Positions 26,009-34,183 of a stretch of 64,000 nucleotides of DNA are shown here, piece by piece. The DNA lies in contig NZ_WMBA01000007.1 in NCBI RefSeq assembly GCF_009707865.1, positions 62,001-126,000 on the forward strand, read 5' to 3'. The stretch's first letter is position 1; every line of letters begins with the position of its first letter. The stretch is from Amycolatopsis pithecellobii (GTDB taxonomy: Bacteria > Actinomycetota > Actinomycetes > Mycobacteriales > Pseudonocardiaceae). The translations under genes and the position numbers were made by a program. The notes below the pieces were generated by a model. It searched no databases and was not told the origin of the DNA. It was given only the letters and a program-made list of their open reading frames with translations.

Positions 26009-27059
26009 TGACTCCCTCCACGACAGCGCCGAGTCCGGGCTGAGACGACGCCGACCGCCACTCGACCCCGAACTCGGGGCAGTGTTGGCGTCGTTCCCTG
26101 CGGAGGCGTTGGCGTCGGTCAGCGCAAACAACATCAGTTCGTTGCGCCGCGTCCTTTCGACCCAGACCGCGGACCTGCGTCAGATCGAACAACTCGACCT
26201 CATTGTCGACGAGTACCACGCTCAGGCACCTGACGGCGCGCAGGTGCCGCTGACCGTTTTGCGTCCCCGGTACAGTGCGGGCCCGGTGCCCTGCATTTAC
26301 TACATCCATGGCGGGGGCATGATCGCCGGCAACCGGTTACTCCGCGTCGACAAGCTGGCCGAACTCGTCCTGGAGTTAGGTGTCGCCGTTGTGAGCGTCG
26401 AGTACCGGTTGGCGCCCGAGCATCCGTACCCAGCCGGTTTGCACGATTGTTACGCAGGTCTGGAATGGATCTCCTCGCACGCGTGTGAGAACGGATTCGA
26501 TCCCGACTACCTACTGGTACACGGCGTGAGCGCAGGCGGGGGACTGGCCGCAGGGATTGCGCTGATGGCTCGGGACTTCGGCGGCCCCCAGATCACGCAC
26601 CTCATCCTGCAGGCTCCGATGCTCGATGACCGTAACCAGACCCCCTCGAGCAGCGAGCTGGAAGGTGATGCACCGTGGGACCGGGTCTCCAATGTCACCG
26701 GCTGGTCAGCGCTCCTCGGGGACGGAGCCGGCGGGCCTGACACGTCGCCCTATGCGGCGCCGTCCAGAGCCGAGAATCTCGACCACATGCCCTCCACATA
26801 CATAGACGTTGGGCAAGTCGAGACTTTTCGTGACGAAGCCATCGAGTTCGCGACCCGGCTGGCCCGCGAAGGGGGACTTGTCGAGTTTCACCTGTGGCCC
26901 GGCGCTTGGCACGGTTTCGACTACACCGCTCCGCACGCTGCAGTATCGCAAGTGTCCAACCAGACGCGAAGCGCTTTCATAGACCGAGCCGTAGCGTCGT
27001 CGCTTAACGTCCGACAACGGCCGCGGACGGCAGGTCCAGCATCGGATAAACGGTTCTAG
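25995..27059 (+). CDS. Alpha/beta hydrolase of the hormone-sensitive-lipase group
   Basis: 354 residues from the GTG at 25995, which has GGAGG 9 bases upstream and lies inside the end of the BVMO gene. HSL-family features: CIYYIHGGGMIAGN (oxyanion HGGG), VSVEYRLAPEHPYPAGLHDC, the nucleophile elbow VHGVSAGGGLAAG, an acid in YIDVGQVETFRDEA, and His in GAWHGFDYT. It hydrolyses short-chain esters. Translational coupling to the BVMO supports hydrolysis of the BVMO ester product. Its 3' end overlaps that of the LigJ-like gene on the opposite strand by 56 bases. Confidence 0.88.
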   Translation: MQRHDDSLHDSAESGLRRRRPPLDPELGAVLASFPAEALASVSANNISSLRRVLSTQTADLRQIEQLDLIVDEYHAQAPDGAQVPLTVLRPRYSAGPVPCIYYIHGGGMIAGNRLLRVDKLAELVLELGVAVVSVEYRLAPEHPYPAGLHDCYAGLEWISSHACENGFDPDYLLVHGVSAGGGLAAGIALMARDFGGPQITHLILQAPMLDDRNQTPSSSELEGDAPWDRVSNVTGWSALLGDGAGGPDTSPYAAPSRAENLDHMPSTYIDVGQVETFRDEAIEFATRLAREGGLVEFHLWPGAWHGFDYTAPHAAVSQVSNQTRSAFIDRAVASSLNVRQRPRTAGPASDKRF

Positions 27060-28026
27060 CGTTCCGTTCGTAGATTGCGTTTCGCTGCGCTGCGGTGAGG
27101 TTCGCCGCCTCCACGTAACGTTTGGTGTCGTCAAAATAGTAACCCGTCTCCGGATCAAGACCCCGGACAGCGCCCACCATTTCAGACCCGAAAAGCAGGT
27201 TTTCGGTCCCAACCGCCGAAACCAGTAGATCTACCCCCGGCTGGTGATACACGCACGTGTCGAAGAAAACGTTGTGCATCAAATGCTCCTGCAACGTCGG
27301 CTTTCCCAACATATCCGCAAGACCGCGAAATCGGCCCCAATGGTATGGAACCGCTCCACCTCCGTGCGGGATGATCAAACGCAACTGTGGGAATCGAGCG
27401 AATACGTCTCCCTGCAGCAGCTGCATGAAGGCGGTCGTGTCGGCATTCAAGTAGTGGGCGCCGGTCGCGTGGAACGCACGGTTGTCGCTCGCAGACACGT
27501 GCACCATCGCAGGAACTTGAAGCTCGCTCATCGCCTCATACAAGGGAAACCAGTACGGGTCGTGAAGCGGCGGGCTCGTCCAATGACCGCCACTTGGATC
27601 CGGATTGAGGTTCGCTCCCACGAAACTCAACTGCTCCACACACCGCCGGAGCTCCTCGACTGCCGCGTCCACCGGCTCGCCGGCAGCCTGCGGCAGCTGA
27701 CACACAGGCGCGAACTCGCGGGGAAACAGCCCCACGACCCTCGCAATGAGATCGTTGTTCGCATGCGCCCATGCGACGCTCGTCTGGAGATCGCCGAGGT
27801 GATGCCCCATGGCCGACGCGCGCGGAGAGAACAGCGTCAGGTCCGTGCCGCGTTCCCTCATCAACCTGAGTTGGTTGTGTTCCAAGGCCTCGCGAAGTTC
27901 GTCGTCGCTGATCCGCGGGTACGCGGGCGGACAGGACCCGTTGGAGTGAGCGTCCAACTGTTCGGTGCGCCAAACGGAATGCGCCGTCGGAACGGTCGTG
28001 AAGTGGCCGTGACAGTCGATGATCAT
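27004..28026 (-). CDS. ligJ: 4-oxalomesaconate hydratase (LigJ-type amidohydrolase)
   Basis: 340 residues from the ATG at 28026 with AGGAGCA upstream (a GTG immediately before is also possible). This is an amidohydrolase-superfamily protein: IIDCHGHFTT with the HxH metal site, VHVSASDNRAFH, IIPHGGGAVPYHWGRFRG, FFDTCVYHQPGVDLL and the LigJ-specific FGSEMVGAVRGLDPETGYY. LigJ hydrates 4-oxalomesaconate to 4-carboxy-4-hydroxy-2-oxoadipate in gallate and protocatechuate 4,5-cleavage routes. Length equals characterised LigJ. It is transcribed away from the GntR gene, and the rest of the pathway is on the other side. The perfect operator at 28208-28219 lies in the shared promoter region. Confidence 0.88.
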   Translation of the reverse strand: MIIDCHGHFTTVPTAHSVWRTEQLDAHSNGSCPPAYPRISDDELREALEHNQLRLMRERGTDLTLFSPRASAMGHHLGDLQTSVAWAHANNDLIARVVGLFPREFAPVCQLPQAAGEPVDAAVEELRRCVEQLSFVGANLNPDPSGGHWTSPPLHDPYWFPLYEAMSELQVPAMVHVSASDNRAFHATGAHYLNADTTAFMQLLQGDVFARFPQLRLIIPHGGGAVPYHWGRFRGLADMLGKPTLQEHLMHNVFFDTCVYHQPGVDLLVSAVGTENLLFGSEMVGAVRGLDPETGYYFDDTKRYVEAANLTAAQRNAIYERNARTVYPMLDLPSAAVVGR

Positions 28027-28207
28027 CACTTGCTCCTGGTCGCGTTAGCTGAATCGTGGCGCTTCGAAGGTGGCGCGGCGAGGAAACGTACGGTCAGGCA
28101 ACGGCGGGTTCGCGCCCCAGCCCCGATGCCGTGAAGGATGGGTCGGCCGCGGTTGACGCCGGCCGGATTGGTGAGCCGCACCCGTTAACCTGCCAAACGA
28201 CGACAAC

Positions 28208-28219
28208 ATTGTCAACAAT
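28208..28219. promoter_or_regulatory. GntR-type operator, site B (perfect palindrome)
   Basis: ATTGTCAACAAT is an exact ATTGT-N2-ACAAT palindrome between the divergent ligJ and gntR starts. On the minus strand it contains TTGACA, a good -35 for ligJ, with TTAACG about 18 bases further. It therefore probably lets the GntR protein control ligJ. Confidence 0.7.
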
Positions 28220-28272
28220 TCTATCCAGTTGCTGTCCGTTGAGCTACCAGGGCGTGCACGGCATCCAGCGCG

Positions 28273-28284
28273 ATCGTTGACAAT
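28273..28284. promoter_or_regulatory. GntR-type operator, site C (gntR promoter)
   Basis: ATCGTTGACAAT matches the palindrome at 11 of 12 positions and ends 42 bases before the gntR ATG. Its centre is 65 bases from that of site B, so one regulator could bind both sites and repress both directions, including its own gene. Confidence 0.65.
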
Positions 28285-28326
28285 ATGGGTTGGTACTACG
28301 CAAGCAATCTGACGCAGGAGAAATCG

Positions 28327-28983
28327 ATGACGCAGAGGCTGCTCCCGGGGGCTGCAGGCAAGCAACGTGCCGCGGACGGGTTACGGACAAGCATCCTGAA
28401 CGGCGACATGGTCCCCGGCCAGCGGCTGGTAGAGGCAGACCTCGTCGAACTCTACGCAGTGACGCGATCAAGCGTGCGCGACGCGATCGACGACCTCATC
28501 TCGGAAGGCCTCGTGGAGCGCGTTGTCAACAAGGGCGCGCGGGTACGAGTCGTCTCACTCGACGAAGCGATCTCGATACTCGAATGCCGTGGCGTACTTG
28601 AGGGTCTTATCGCCGCACGAGCCGCCCAGCGCATCACCAAGAAGGGTGCTGCCGAGCTCCGGGCCATCGGGCGGCGGATGGAGCGGGCAGTAGCAGACGG
28701 CGAACTGCTGACCTACTCGCGACTGAACTCTCAACTGCACGCGCGCATCGCCGAGCTGTCCGGACAACAGACCGCGTCGAACCTCATCCACCGACTCAGG
28801 TCCCAGATCGTTCGTCACCAGTTCCAGCTGTCACTGCGTCCCGGACGGCCTCCGGTGTCCCTCAAACAGCATCTTGAAATCATCGATGCCGTCGCATCCT
28901 CGGATCCCGTCCGCGCGGAACGCGCCGCTCGGGCGCACCTGGAGAGCGTCATCGACGCGCTCGGCACCGCCCCCTCCGTCTGA
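28327..28983 (+). CDS. GntR-family regulator (FCD) of the methoxyaromatic island
   Basis: 218 residues from the ATG at 28327, preceded by AGGAG. N-terminal winged helix: ADGLRTSILNGDMVPGQRLV, then YAVTRSSVRDAIDDLISEGL and the wing VERVVNKGARVRVVS. The FCD ligand-binding domain includes RLNSQLHARIAELSGQQ with metal-binding residues and a final RAARAHLESVIDAL. Such proteins are usually repressors released by an aromatic or dicarboxylic acid. Operator-like palindromes flank its gene and precede ligM and the ADH operon. It is therefore the best candidate master regulator of the island, perhaps sensing syringate, vanillate or gallate; the ligand is inferred. Confidence 0.9.
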   Translation: MTQRLLPGAAGKQRAADGLRTSILNGDMVPGQRLVEADLVELYAVTRSSVRDAIDDLISEGLVERVVNKGARVRVVSLDEAISILECRGVLEGLIAARAAQRITKKGAAELRAIGRRMERAVADGELLTYSRLNSQLHARIAELSGQQTASNLIHRLRSQIVRHQFQLSLRPGRPPVSLKQHLEIIDAVASSDPVRAERAARAHLESVIDALGTAPSV

Positions 28984-29041
28984 CCCACGACTTCGCCGGG
29001 GCGGAGGGCGGAGCACAGCGGTACCCCCTTTCGGCTACGAG

Positions 29042-29075
29042 ATTGTTGACGATTTGGTTAGCACGCGCCTACAGT
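29042..29075 (+). promoter_or_regulatory. ligM operon promoter with GntR-type operator, site D
   Basis: ATTGTTGACGAT (29042-29053) matches the GntR palindrome at 11 of 12 positions. TTGACG at 29046-29051 forms a -35, and TACAGT at 29070-29075, 18 bases later, a plausible -10. The operator overlaps the -35, so binding should block transcription of the ligM-to-folD operon. Confidence 0.65.
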
Positions 29076-29137
29076 CACACGAAACACCACTCGACGACGG
29101 GCCGCGAATCTCAAGCCCCGGAAGAAGGGTCCTCACG

Positions 29138-30505
29138 ATGAGCTCCGAGAAGCTGCAGACCGCCGTCGAGCGCGCTGGGGGCGCAGTTCCGTTGCTGCGC
29201 AACTCACCCATCCGGCCGCACACGTTCCCGGTGGCAGCCGAGTTCAGCAACTGGCGGACCGAACAATCGGCATGGCGCGACAGCTGCGCCCTGCTGGACC
29301 AGTCCCACCACATGACGGACTTGTTCATCTCGGGACCCGGCGCGTTGCGTCTGCTACGCGAACACGGCGTGAACTCGTTCGCGAACTTCGCCCCCGGCAA
29401 GGCCAAGCAGTACGTGGCAGTCAACCCCGACGGCTACTTCATCGGAGACGCGGTCCTTTTCTACCTCGATGACGAACTGTTCGACATCGTTGGACACCCC
29501 ATGGTCCTCAACTGGCTCCAGTACAACGCCGAAGTCGGCCAGTACGACGTCACGCTCGAACGGGACGAGAACTCCTACGACCGGGTCTCAGGGCCGCCCA
29601 AGCAGTACCGCTACGAGCTGCAAGGCCCCAACGCTCTCAAGGTCCTGGAATCGGCCACGAACGCCGCAGTTCCGGACGTCAAGTTCTTCAACATGGCCGA
29701 CTTCGAGATCGCCGGTCACCGAGTCCGCGGTCTTCGGCACGGCATGGCAGGCCAACCCGGTTTCGAACTGTTCGGGCCGTGGGCCGAGGGCGATGACGTT
29801 CTAGCAGCCCTCCTGGCCGCAGGCCGGGACTTCGACCTCGTGCGCGCTGGCGCGAAGGCCTACTCCACGGCAAACCTGGAATCCGCATGGATCCCGTCGC
29901 CGATGCCGGCCATCTTCGCAGACAACCTGCGCGACTACCGCGAATGGCTGGATGTGAAAGAGATGGGTTCGCTCGGAGGCAGTATGGACTCGACCGACAT
30001 CGCCGACTACTACGTCACGCCATATGACATCGGTTACGGCCGGATCGTCGTTTTCGACCACGAGTTCGTCGGCCGGGAAGCGCTGGAAGCGCACGCCAGC
30101 GATGCTCACCGAACCAAAGTGACACTGGTGTGGAACAGTGACGACGTTGCCGCAGCGATAGGCACACTGTTCGAGCCCGGCACCCCCGCGAAGTACATCG
30201 AGATGCCGAAGGCCAGATACGCGCTCTTCCACATCGACCAGGTACTCAACGATGGTGAGCTTATCGGGCTTTCGATGGACGCAGGCTACCTGGCCAACGA
30301 GCACCTGATGGCCTCACTCGCAACCCTTGACTCCACGTACGCCGAACCCGGAACCGAACTGACGCTCCTGTGGGGGGAGAAGGAACGCAGCGCCAAACCG
30401 CAGGTCGAAGCACACCGCCAGATTCCGATTCGCGTCACGGTCGCGCCGGCCCCCTACGTGCAGTTCGCCCGCAGCAGCTACCGCTCAGCCCGATTGACCC
30501 GATAG
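29138..30505 (+). CDS. ligM: Tetrahydrofolate-dependent aryl O-demethylase (LigM/DesA-like)
   Basis: 455 residues, close in length to Sphingobium LigM (about 470) and related to the GcvT aminomethyltransferase fold. Conserved blocks: HHMTDLFISGPGALRLL, FAPGKAKQYVAVNPDGYFIG, YELQGPNALKVLE, LRHGMAGQPGFELFGPW, KAYSTANLESAWIPSPMPA, SLGGSMDSTDIADYYVTPYD and FDHEFVGREALE. The enzyme moves the methyl group of vanillate, 3-O-methylgallate or syringate to tetrahydrofolate, giving 5-methyl-THF and a phenol. Directly followed (2 bases) by MTHFR, then PurU and FolD, which recycle the methyl-THF. The LigM versus DesA substrate range cannot be read from sequence alone. Confidence 0.88.
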   Translation: MSSEKLQTAVERAGGAVPLLRNSPIRPHTFPVAAEFSNWRTEQSAWRDSCALLDQSHHMTDLFISGPGALRLLREHGVNSFANFAPGKAKQYVAVNPDGYFIGDAVLFYLDDELFDIVGHPMVLNWLQYNAEVGQYDVTLERDENSYDRVSGPPKQYRYELQGPNALKVLESATNAAVPDVKFFNMADFEIAGHRVRGLRHGMAGQPGFELFGPWAEGDDVLAALLAAGRDFDLVRAGAKAYSTANLESAWIPSPMPAIFADNLRDYREWLDVKEMGSLGGSMDSTDIADYYVTPYDIGYGRIVVFDHEFVGREALEAHASDAHRTKVTLVWNSDDVAAAIGTLFEPGTPAKYIEMPKARYALFHIDQVLNDGELIGLSMDAGYLANEHLMASLATLDSTYAEPGTELTLLWGEKERSAKPQVEAHRQIPIRVTVAPAPYVQFARSSYRSARLTR

Positions 30506-30507
30506 GC

Positions 30508-31419
30508 ATGAAGACCGAGCGAGCACCACGAAACCCTGCCCTGGCGGCACGCCTCGGCTCGTTACTCGGCAACATCAGCTACGAGGTCATGCCGTTCAAG
30601 CGCACCGAAGACGAAGTCGTCGCGCACGTGCCGTTGGACATTCCAGTGACCATCACCGTCACTGAAGCAAAGGGCATTTCGGCCACAATCGACCTGGCCG
30701 AACGCCTCGCCGCGCATGGCTACCACGTCAACCCGCACCTGCCGGCCCGCCAGATCGGCAGCGAGGCGGAGCTGGTCGACATTGTCAACCGTATGCTCGC
30801 AAACGGAATCGACCGCGCGTTTATCGTGGCCGGTGACGCCAAAGAGCCGGCTGGCGACTATGACAGCGCCTTAAAGCTGATCCAAGCACTCGACCACATG
30901 GGCCGACCTCTGTCAGACATAGGTGTAAGCGGCTACCCCGAAGGCCACGCGCACATATCCGATGCCGACCTCGACACGGCGCTCCGAACAAAAACCCCTT
31001 ACGCGGCACGCATAGTCACACAGATGTGTTTCGACGCGACCACCATCGCGCGCTGGGCAGACGCAACCGCTCAACGCGGCATCACGGTGCCGGTGATAGT
31101 CGGCCTTCCCGGACCCGTGAGCCGGCAGAAACTCGTTCGCATCGCAGGCGGTATAGGCCTCGGCCAATCTGCGCGGTTCCTGCAGAAACAACAAGGACTT
31201 CTCCGCAAATTCCTGACACCCGGCGGTTTCACCCCAGATGGCCTGCTACGCAAGCTCGCAGCGCTGCCGACGGCGTCGGCAGGAAACATTCAAGGGCTGC
31301 GCATATTCACGTTCAACGAAATCGCTGGAACAGAAGAATGGCGGCGAAACCTAGCCGCGTCGTTACCCGGCGCGCTTGGCGAACCCTGTCCACCCGCCCA
31401 GCGGGTCAGCGCCCAGTAG
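30508..31419 (+). CDS. metF: Methylenetetrahydrofolate reductase family protein
   Basis: 303 residues with the MTHFR barrel. The N-terminal catalytic Glu is in NISYEVMPFKRTEDE, followed by VTITVTEAKGIS, FIVAGDAKEPAGDYDSAL, IGVSGYPEGHAHISD, VTQMCFDATTIARW and VPVIVGLPGPVSRQKLV. In this setting it should run oxidatively, turning 5-methyl-THF made by the O-demethylase into 5,10-methylene-THF with FAD. The same ligM-metF pairing is known in Sphingobium. It sits 2 bases after ligM, so production is probably coupled. A general methionine-biosynthesis role is less likely given the context. Confidence 0.88.
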   Translation: MKTERAPRNPALAARLGSLLGNISYEVMPFKRTEDEVVAHVPLDIPVTITVTEAKGISATIDLAERLAAHGYHVNPHLPARQIGSEAELVDIVNRMLANGIDRAFIVAGDAKEPAGDYDSALKLIQALDHMGRPLSDIGVSGYPEGHAHISDADLDTALRTKTPYAARIVTQMCFDATTIARWADATAQRGITVPVIVGLPGPVSRQKLVRIAGGIGLGQSARFLQKQQGLLRKFLTPGGFTPDGLLRKLAALPTASAGNIQGLRIFTFNEIAGTEEWRRNLAASLPGALGEPCPPAQRVSAQ

Positions 31420-31448
31420 CCGCCGTCACCTACACGAATCGGAATCCA

Positions 31449-32324
31449 ATGGCTCTCAATTCAGCCAGCACCGCCGACAACGGCCGGCTACTAATCCGCG
31501 GCGCCGACCGGCCGGGCATCGTCGCGTGCGTGTCGAGCCTTCTGGCCGACTTCGGGGCGAACGTCGTCTCACTCGACCAGTATTCGTCCGACCCTGAGGG
31601 TGGCCGTTTCTTTCAGCGCACCGAAATCCACATGCCGAACTTTCCAGCGCGTATCGACGAACTCCGCAAAGCGCTGACGACCGCGTTGACCGACGGACTC
31701 GATCTCGAGTGGGACCTCGTGGAAAGCAAGAAAGTCAAGCGCGTCGCCCTGTTCGTGTCCAAATCAGACCACTGCCTGTTGGACCTTCTATGGCGGCACC
31801 GACGTGGTGAACTCAACATGAACGTCAGCATGGTCATATCCAACCACCCGGACCTCAGCGATGACGTACGCGCGTTCGGCATTCCCTACCTGCATGTCCC
31901 GGTCAACAGGGATGACAAGGCCGCAGCCGAGGAACGGCACCTGGAACTGCTTCAAGGTAACGTCGACCTTGTTGTTCTCGCGCGGTACATGCAAATTATT
32001 TCGGGCGACTTCCTACGCCGAGTAGGCGCCCCGGTGATTAACATTCATCATTCGTTCCTGCCAGCTTTCGTCGGCGCTGGGCCGTACCAGAAAGCGCGCG
32101 ATCGTGGCGTCAAGCTGATCGGTGCGACCGCGCACTACGTGACCGAAGACCTCGACGAAGGCCCCATCATCGAACAGGACGTGGTGCGCGTGACACACGA
32201 AATGAGCACGGCCGATCTGGCGCGCCGCGGCGCGGACGTTGAACGGCAGGTCTTAGCCCGCGCCGTCGCGTGGCATTGCGACGACCGAGTTCTACGCGAC
32301 GGCAACACCACCATCGTGTTCTGA
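31449..32324 (+). CDS. purU: Formyltetrahydrofolate deformylase
   Basis: 291 residues from the ATG at 31449. The N-terminal ACT domain reads LLIRGADRPGIVACVSSLLA. The hydrolase domain has VALFVSKSDHCLLDLLWR, MNVSMVISNHPDL, IPYLHVPVN, VVLARYMQIISGDFL, the active-site NIHHSFLPAFVGAGPY, and GATAHYVTEDLDEGPIIEQD. It hydrolyses 10-formyl-THF to formate and THF. Within this operon it closes the folate loop after FolD, freeing THF for the O-demethylase. Sphingobium uses formyl-THF ligase (LigH) for this step, so PurU is a different, irreversible solution. Confidence 0.92.
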   Translation: MALNSASTADNGRLLIRGADRPGIVACVSSLLADFGANVVSLDQYSSDPEGGRFFQRTEIHMPNFPARIDELRKALTTALTDGLDLEWDLVESKKVKRVALFVSKSDHCLLDLLWRHRRGELNMNVSMVISNHPDLSDDVRAFGIPYLHVPVNRDDKAAAEERHLELLQGNVDLVVLARYMQIISGDFLRRVGAPVINIHHSFLPAFVGAGPYQKARDRGVKLIGATAHYVTEDLDEGPIIEQDVVRVTHEMSTADLARRGADVERQVLARAVAWHCDDRVLRDGNTTIVF

Positions 32325-32350
32325 CGCGCCTGCCGAGAGGAGCCATCCAC

Positions 32351-33049
32351 GTGAGGAATGTCGTATACACACGCCCTCCCCGGGCATCCAGCGAGGCTGC
32401 TGCCGAGTTAGGCGCGTTCGGTACCGCAACCGTTCACGAAGCGCAACACCGTGCCGGTTACCTCGGGGCGTCAATCAGGCCGGCTTGGCCTGGAGCTCGT
32501 GTAGGCGGCACCGCCGTTACCGCACTCTGCTGGCCAGGTGACAACACGATGATCCATGTTGCCGTCGAGCAATGCCAGGCCGGCGACATCCTCGTCGTCG
32601 CGACGACATCACCATGCCAAGACGGTCTGTTCGGCGAGCTGTTCGCCACCGCGCTCCAACATCGCGGCGTCATTGGAGCGGTACTCAGCTGCGGTGTCCG
32701 CGACGTGGCAGAGCTACACGCCATGCGCTTTCCGGTGTGGTCACAATACGTCAGCGCGCAAGGGACCGTGAAACAGACCCTCGGGTCCGTCAATGCACCA
32801 GTCACCGTCGGAGGCGTCTTGATCAACCCGGGCGACGTGCTCGTTGCCGATGACGACGGAGCGGTTTGTGTCCCTCGTGATCAGGTCGAGGACACCCGTA
32901 CTTCATCGCGGGCGCGAGAAAAGAAGGAAGCGCAGACCCGCGCACGGTTGCGAACAGGAGAGGTCGGCCTGGACATCTACGGAATGCGCACGCGGCTGAC
33001 TGAACTCGGCCTCGAGTACTGCTCCCACCCCGAATCCGTCGACCCGTGA
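32351..33049 (+). CDS. ligK: 4-carboxy-4-hydroxy-2-oxoadipate aldolase (LigK/RraA family)
   Basis: 232 residues from the GTG at 32351, which has AGGAG 8 bases upstream. RraA-fold blocks: AELGAFGTATVHEA, RPAWPGARVGGTAVTALCWP, DNTMIHVAVEQCQAGDILVV, GVIGAVLSCGVRDVAELH, VNAPVTVGGVLINPGDVLVA with DDDGAVCVPR, and the C-terminal LDIYGMRTRLTELGLEY typical of CHA aldolases. It splits CHA into pyruvate and oxaloacetate and often also decarboxylates oxaloacetate, using Mg. Its 3' end overlaps the start of the OMA tautomerase gene. Together with ligJ and the tautomerase it completes the lower gallate pathway. Confidence 0.9.
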   Translation: MRNVVYTRPPRASSEAAAELGAFGTATVHEAQHRAGYLGASIRPAWPGARVGGTAVTALCWPGDNTMIHVAVEQCQAGDILVVATTSPCQDGLFGELFATALQHRGVIGAVLSCGVRDVAELHAMRFPVWSQYVSAQGTVKQTLGSVNAPVTVGGVLINPGDVLVADDDGAVCVPRDQVEDTRTSSRAREKKEAQTRARLRTGEVGLDIYGMRTRLTELGLEYCSHPESVDP

Positions 33050-34149
33050 CCGCCGACAAGAGCGTGAGCGGCATCCGCTGCATGTGGATGCGGGGTGGCA
33101 CCTCCAAGGCTGCCGTTTTCCTGGCCGACGACCTGCCGACGAGCACCGTCGAACGCGACGAAATGCTCCTGAGCATCATGGGCTCACCGGACCCGCGCCA
33201 GATCGACGGAATCGGCGGCGCAACGTCACTGACAAGCAAAGTCGCCGTGGTCTCGAAGTCGACAGCACCCGGTATCGACGTCGACTACCTGTTCCTGCAG
33301 GTGGCAGTAAACGAGAACGTTGTCTCCGACCGACAGAACTGCGGCAACATCCTGGCCGCGATAGGCCCGTTTGCTGTGGAGCGCGGGCTTGTGCAGGCCA
33401 CCGGACCGGAGGCCGCAGTGCGTATTCGGATGGTCAACTCGAACACCATCGCTACAGCCAGATTCCCTCTCCGGGACGGGATGCTGCGTAACGACGGTGA
33501 GGTGCACATTGCCGGCGTACCAGGTAAGGCAGCAGGAGTGCGCCTCTACTTCGAGGACACCGAAGGTTCAGCCACCGGTGCCCTGTTTCCCACGGGCCGA
33601 GTTATCGACACGATCGACGGTATCGACGTCACCTGCGTCGACAACGGTATGCCGGTAGTACTTGTAGCAGCAACCGACCTGGGCCTGTCAGGTCAGGAAA
33701 CACCGCAAGAGCTGTCCGATAACGAGCGTGTTACCGCCCGGGTCGACGCGCTCCGCCAGAAAGCCGGGCATCTGATGGGACTCGGCGCGACCAGCAACAG
33801 TTCCGTCCCCAAGACCGTCGCCGTCAGCCCACCCGTTCACGGCGGTGCCGTGGCCACCAGGTCGTTCATCCCGACCCGACCACATGAGGCGATCGGAGTC
33901 TTCGCCGCCGTCAGCGTCATCACCGCGCTGCTCACGCCCGGCGCTGTGGCGCACGAGCTGCTGTCCCGGCATCCGGCCGGCACGACCAGCTTCGACGTCG
34001 AACACCCGACAGGGTTCCTTCGTGTCGACGCGGTTATGGAACCCGCCCAAGGGGCGGTCGGCGGATTACGAGTGACCCGGTCCGGGGTCGTCAGGACTGC
34101 TCGCAAGCTCATGGACGGCACCGTTTATCCGCGTCACCGCCTGCACTGA
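33046..34149 (+). CDS. galD: 4-oxalomesaconate tautomerase (GalD/LigU-type, PrpF family)
   Basis: 367 residues beginning at a GTG overlapping the ligK stop (GTGA). PrpF-family signatures: IRCMWMRGGTSKAAVFLADD, IDGIGGATSLTSKVAVV, VNENVVSDRQNCGNILAAIG with the active-site Cys region, and TVAVSPPVHGG near the C-terminus. PrpF/GalD proteins shift double bonds. GalD and LigU interconvert keto/enol isomers of 4-oxalomesaconate to give the form used by the hydratase. The neighbouring ligK and ligJ make this role much more likely than methylaconitate isomerisation. Confidence 0.87.
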   Translation: MTADKSVSGIRCMWMRGGTSKAAVFLADDLPTSTVERDEMLLSIMGSPDPRQIDGIGGATSLTSKVAVVSKSTAPGIDVDYLFLQVAVNENVVSDRQNCGNILAAIGPFAVERGLVQATGPEAAVRIRMVNSNTIATARFPLRDGMLRNDGEVHIAGVPGKAAGVRLYFEDTEGSATGALFPTGRVIDTIDGIDVTCVDNGMPVVLVAATDLGLSGQETPQELSDNERVTARVDALRQKAGHLMGLGATSNSSVPKTVAVSPPVHGGAVATRSFIPTRPHEAIGVFAAVSVITALLTPGAVAHELLSRHPAGTTSFDVEHPTGFLRVDAVMEPAQGAVGGLRVTRSGVVRTARKLMDGTVYPRHRLH

Positions 34150-34183
34150 CCACGATCTGTCCGCGCGAGAGAAAGAACCTGGC

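Noticed and set aside
28522-28533. TTGTCAACAA copy inside the gntR coding sequence
   Set aside because: It matches the operator core but encodes the conserved wing residues VVNKG, so coding constraint explains it.
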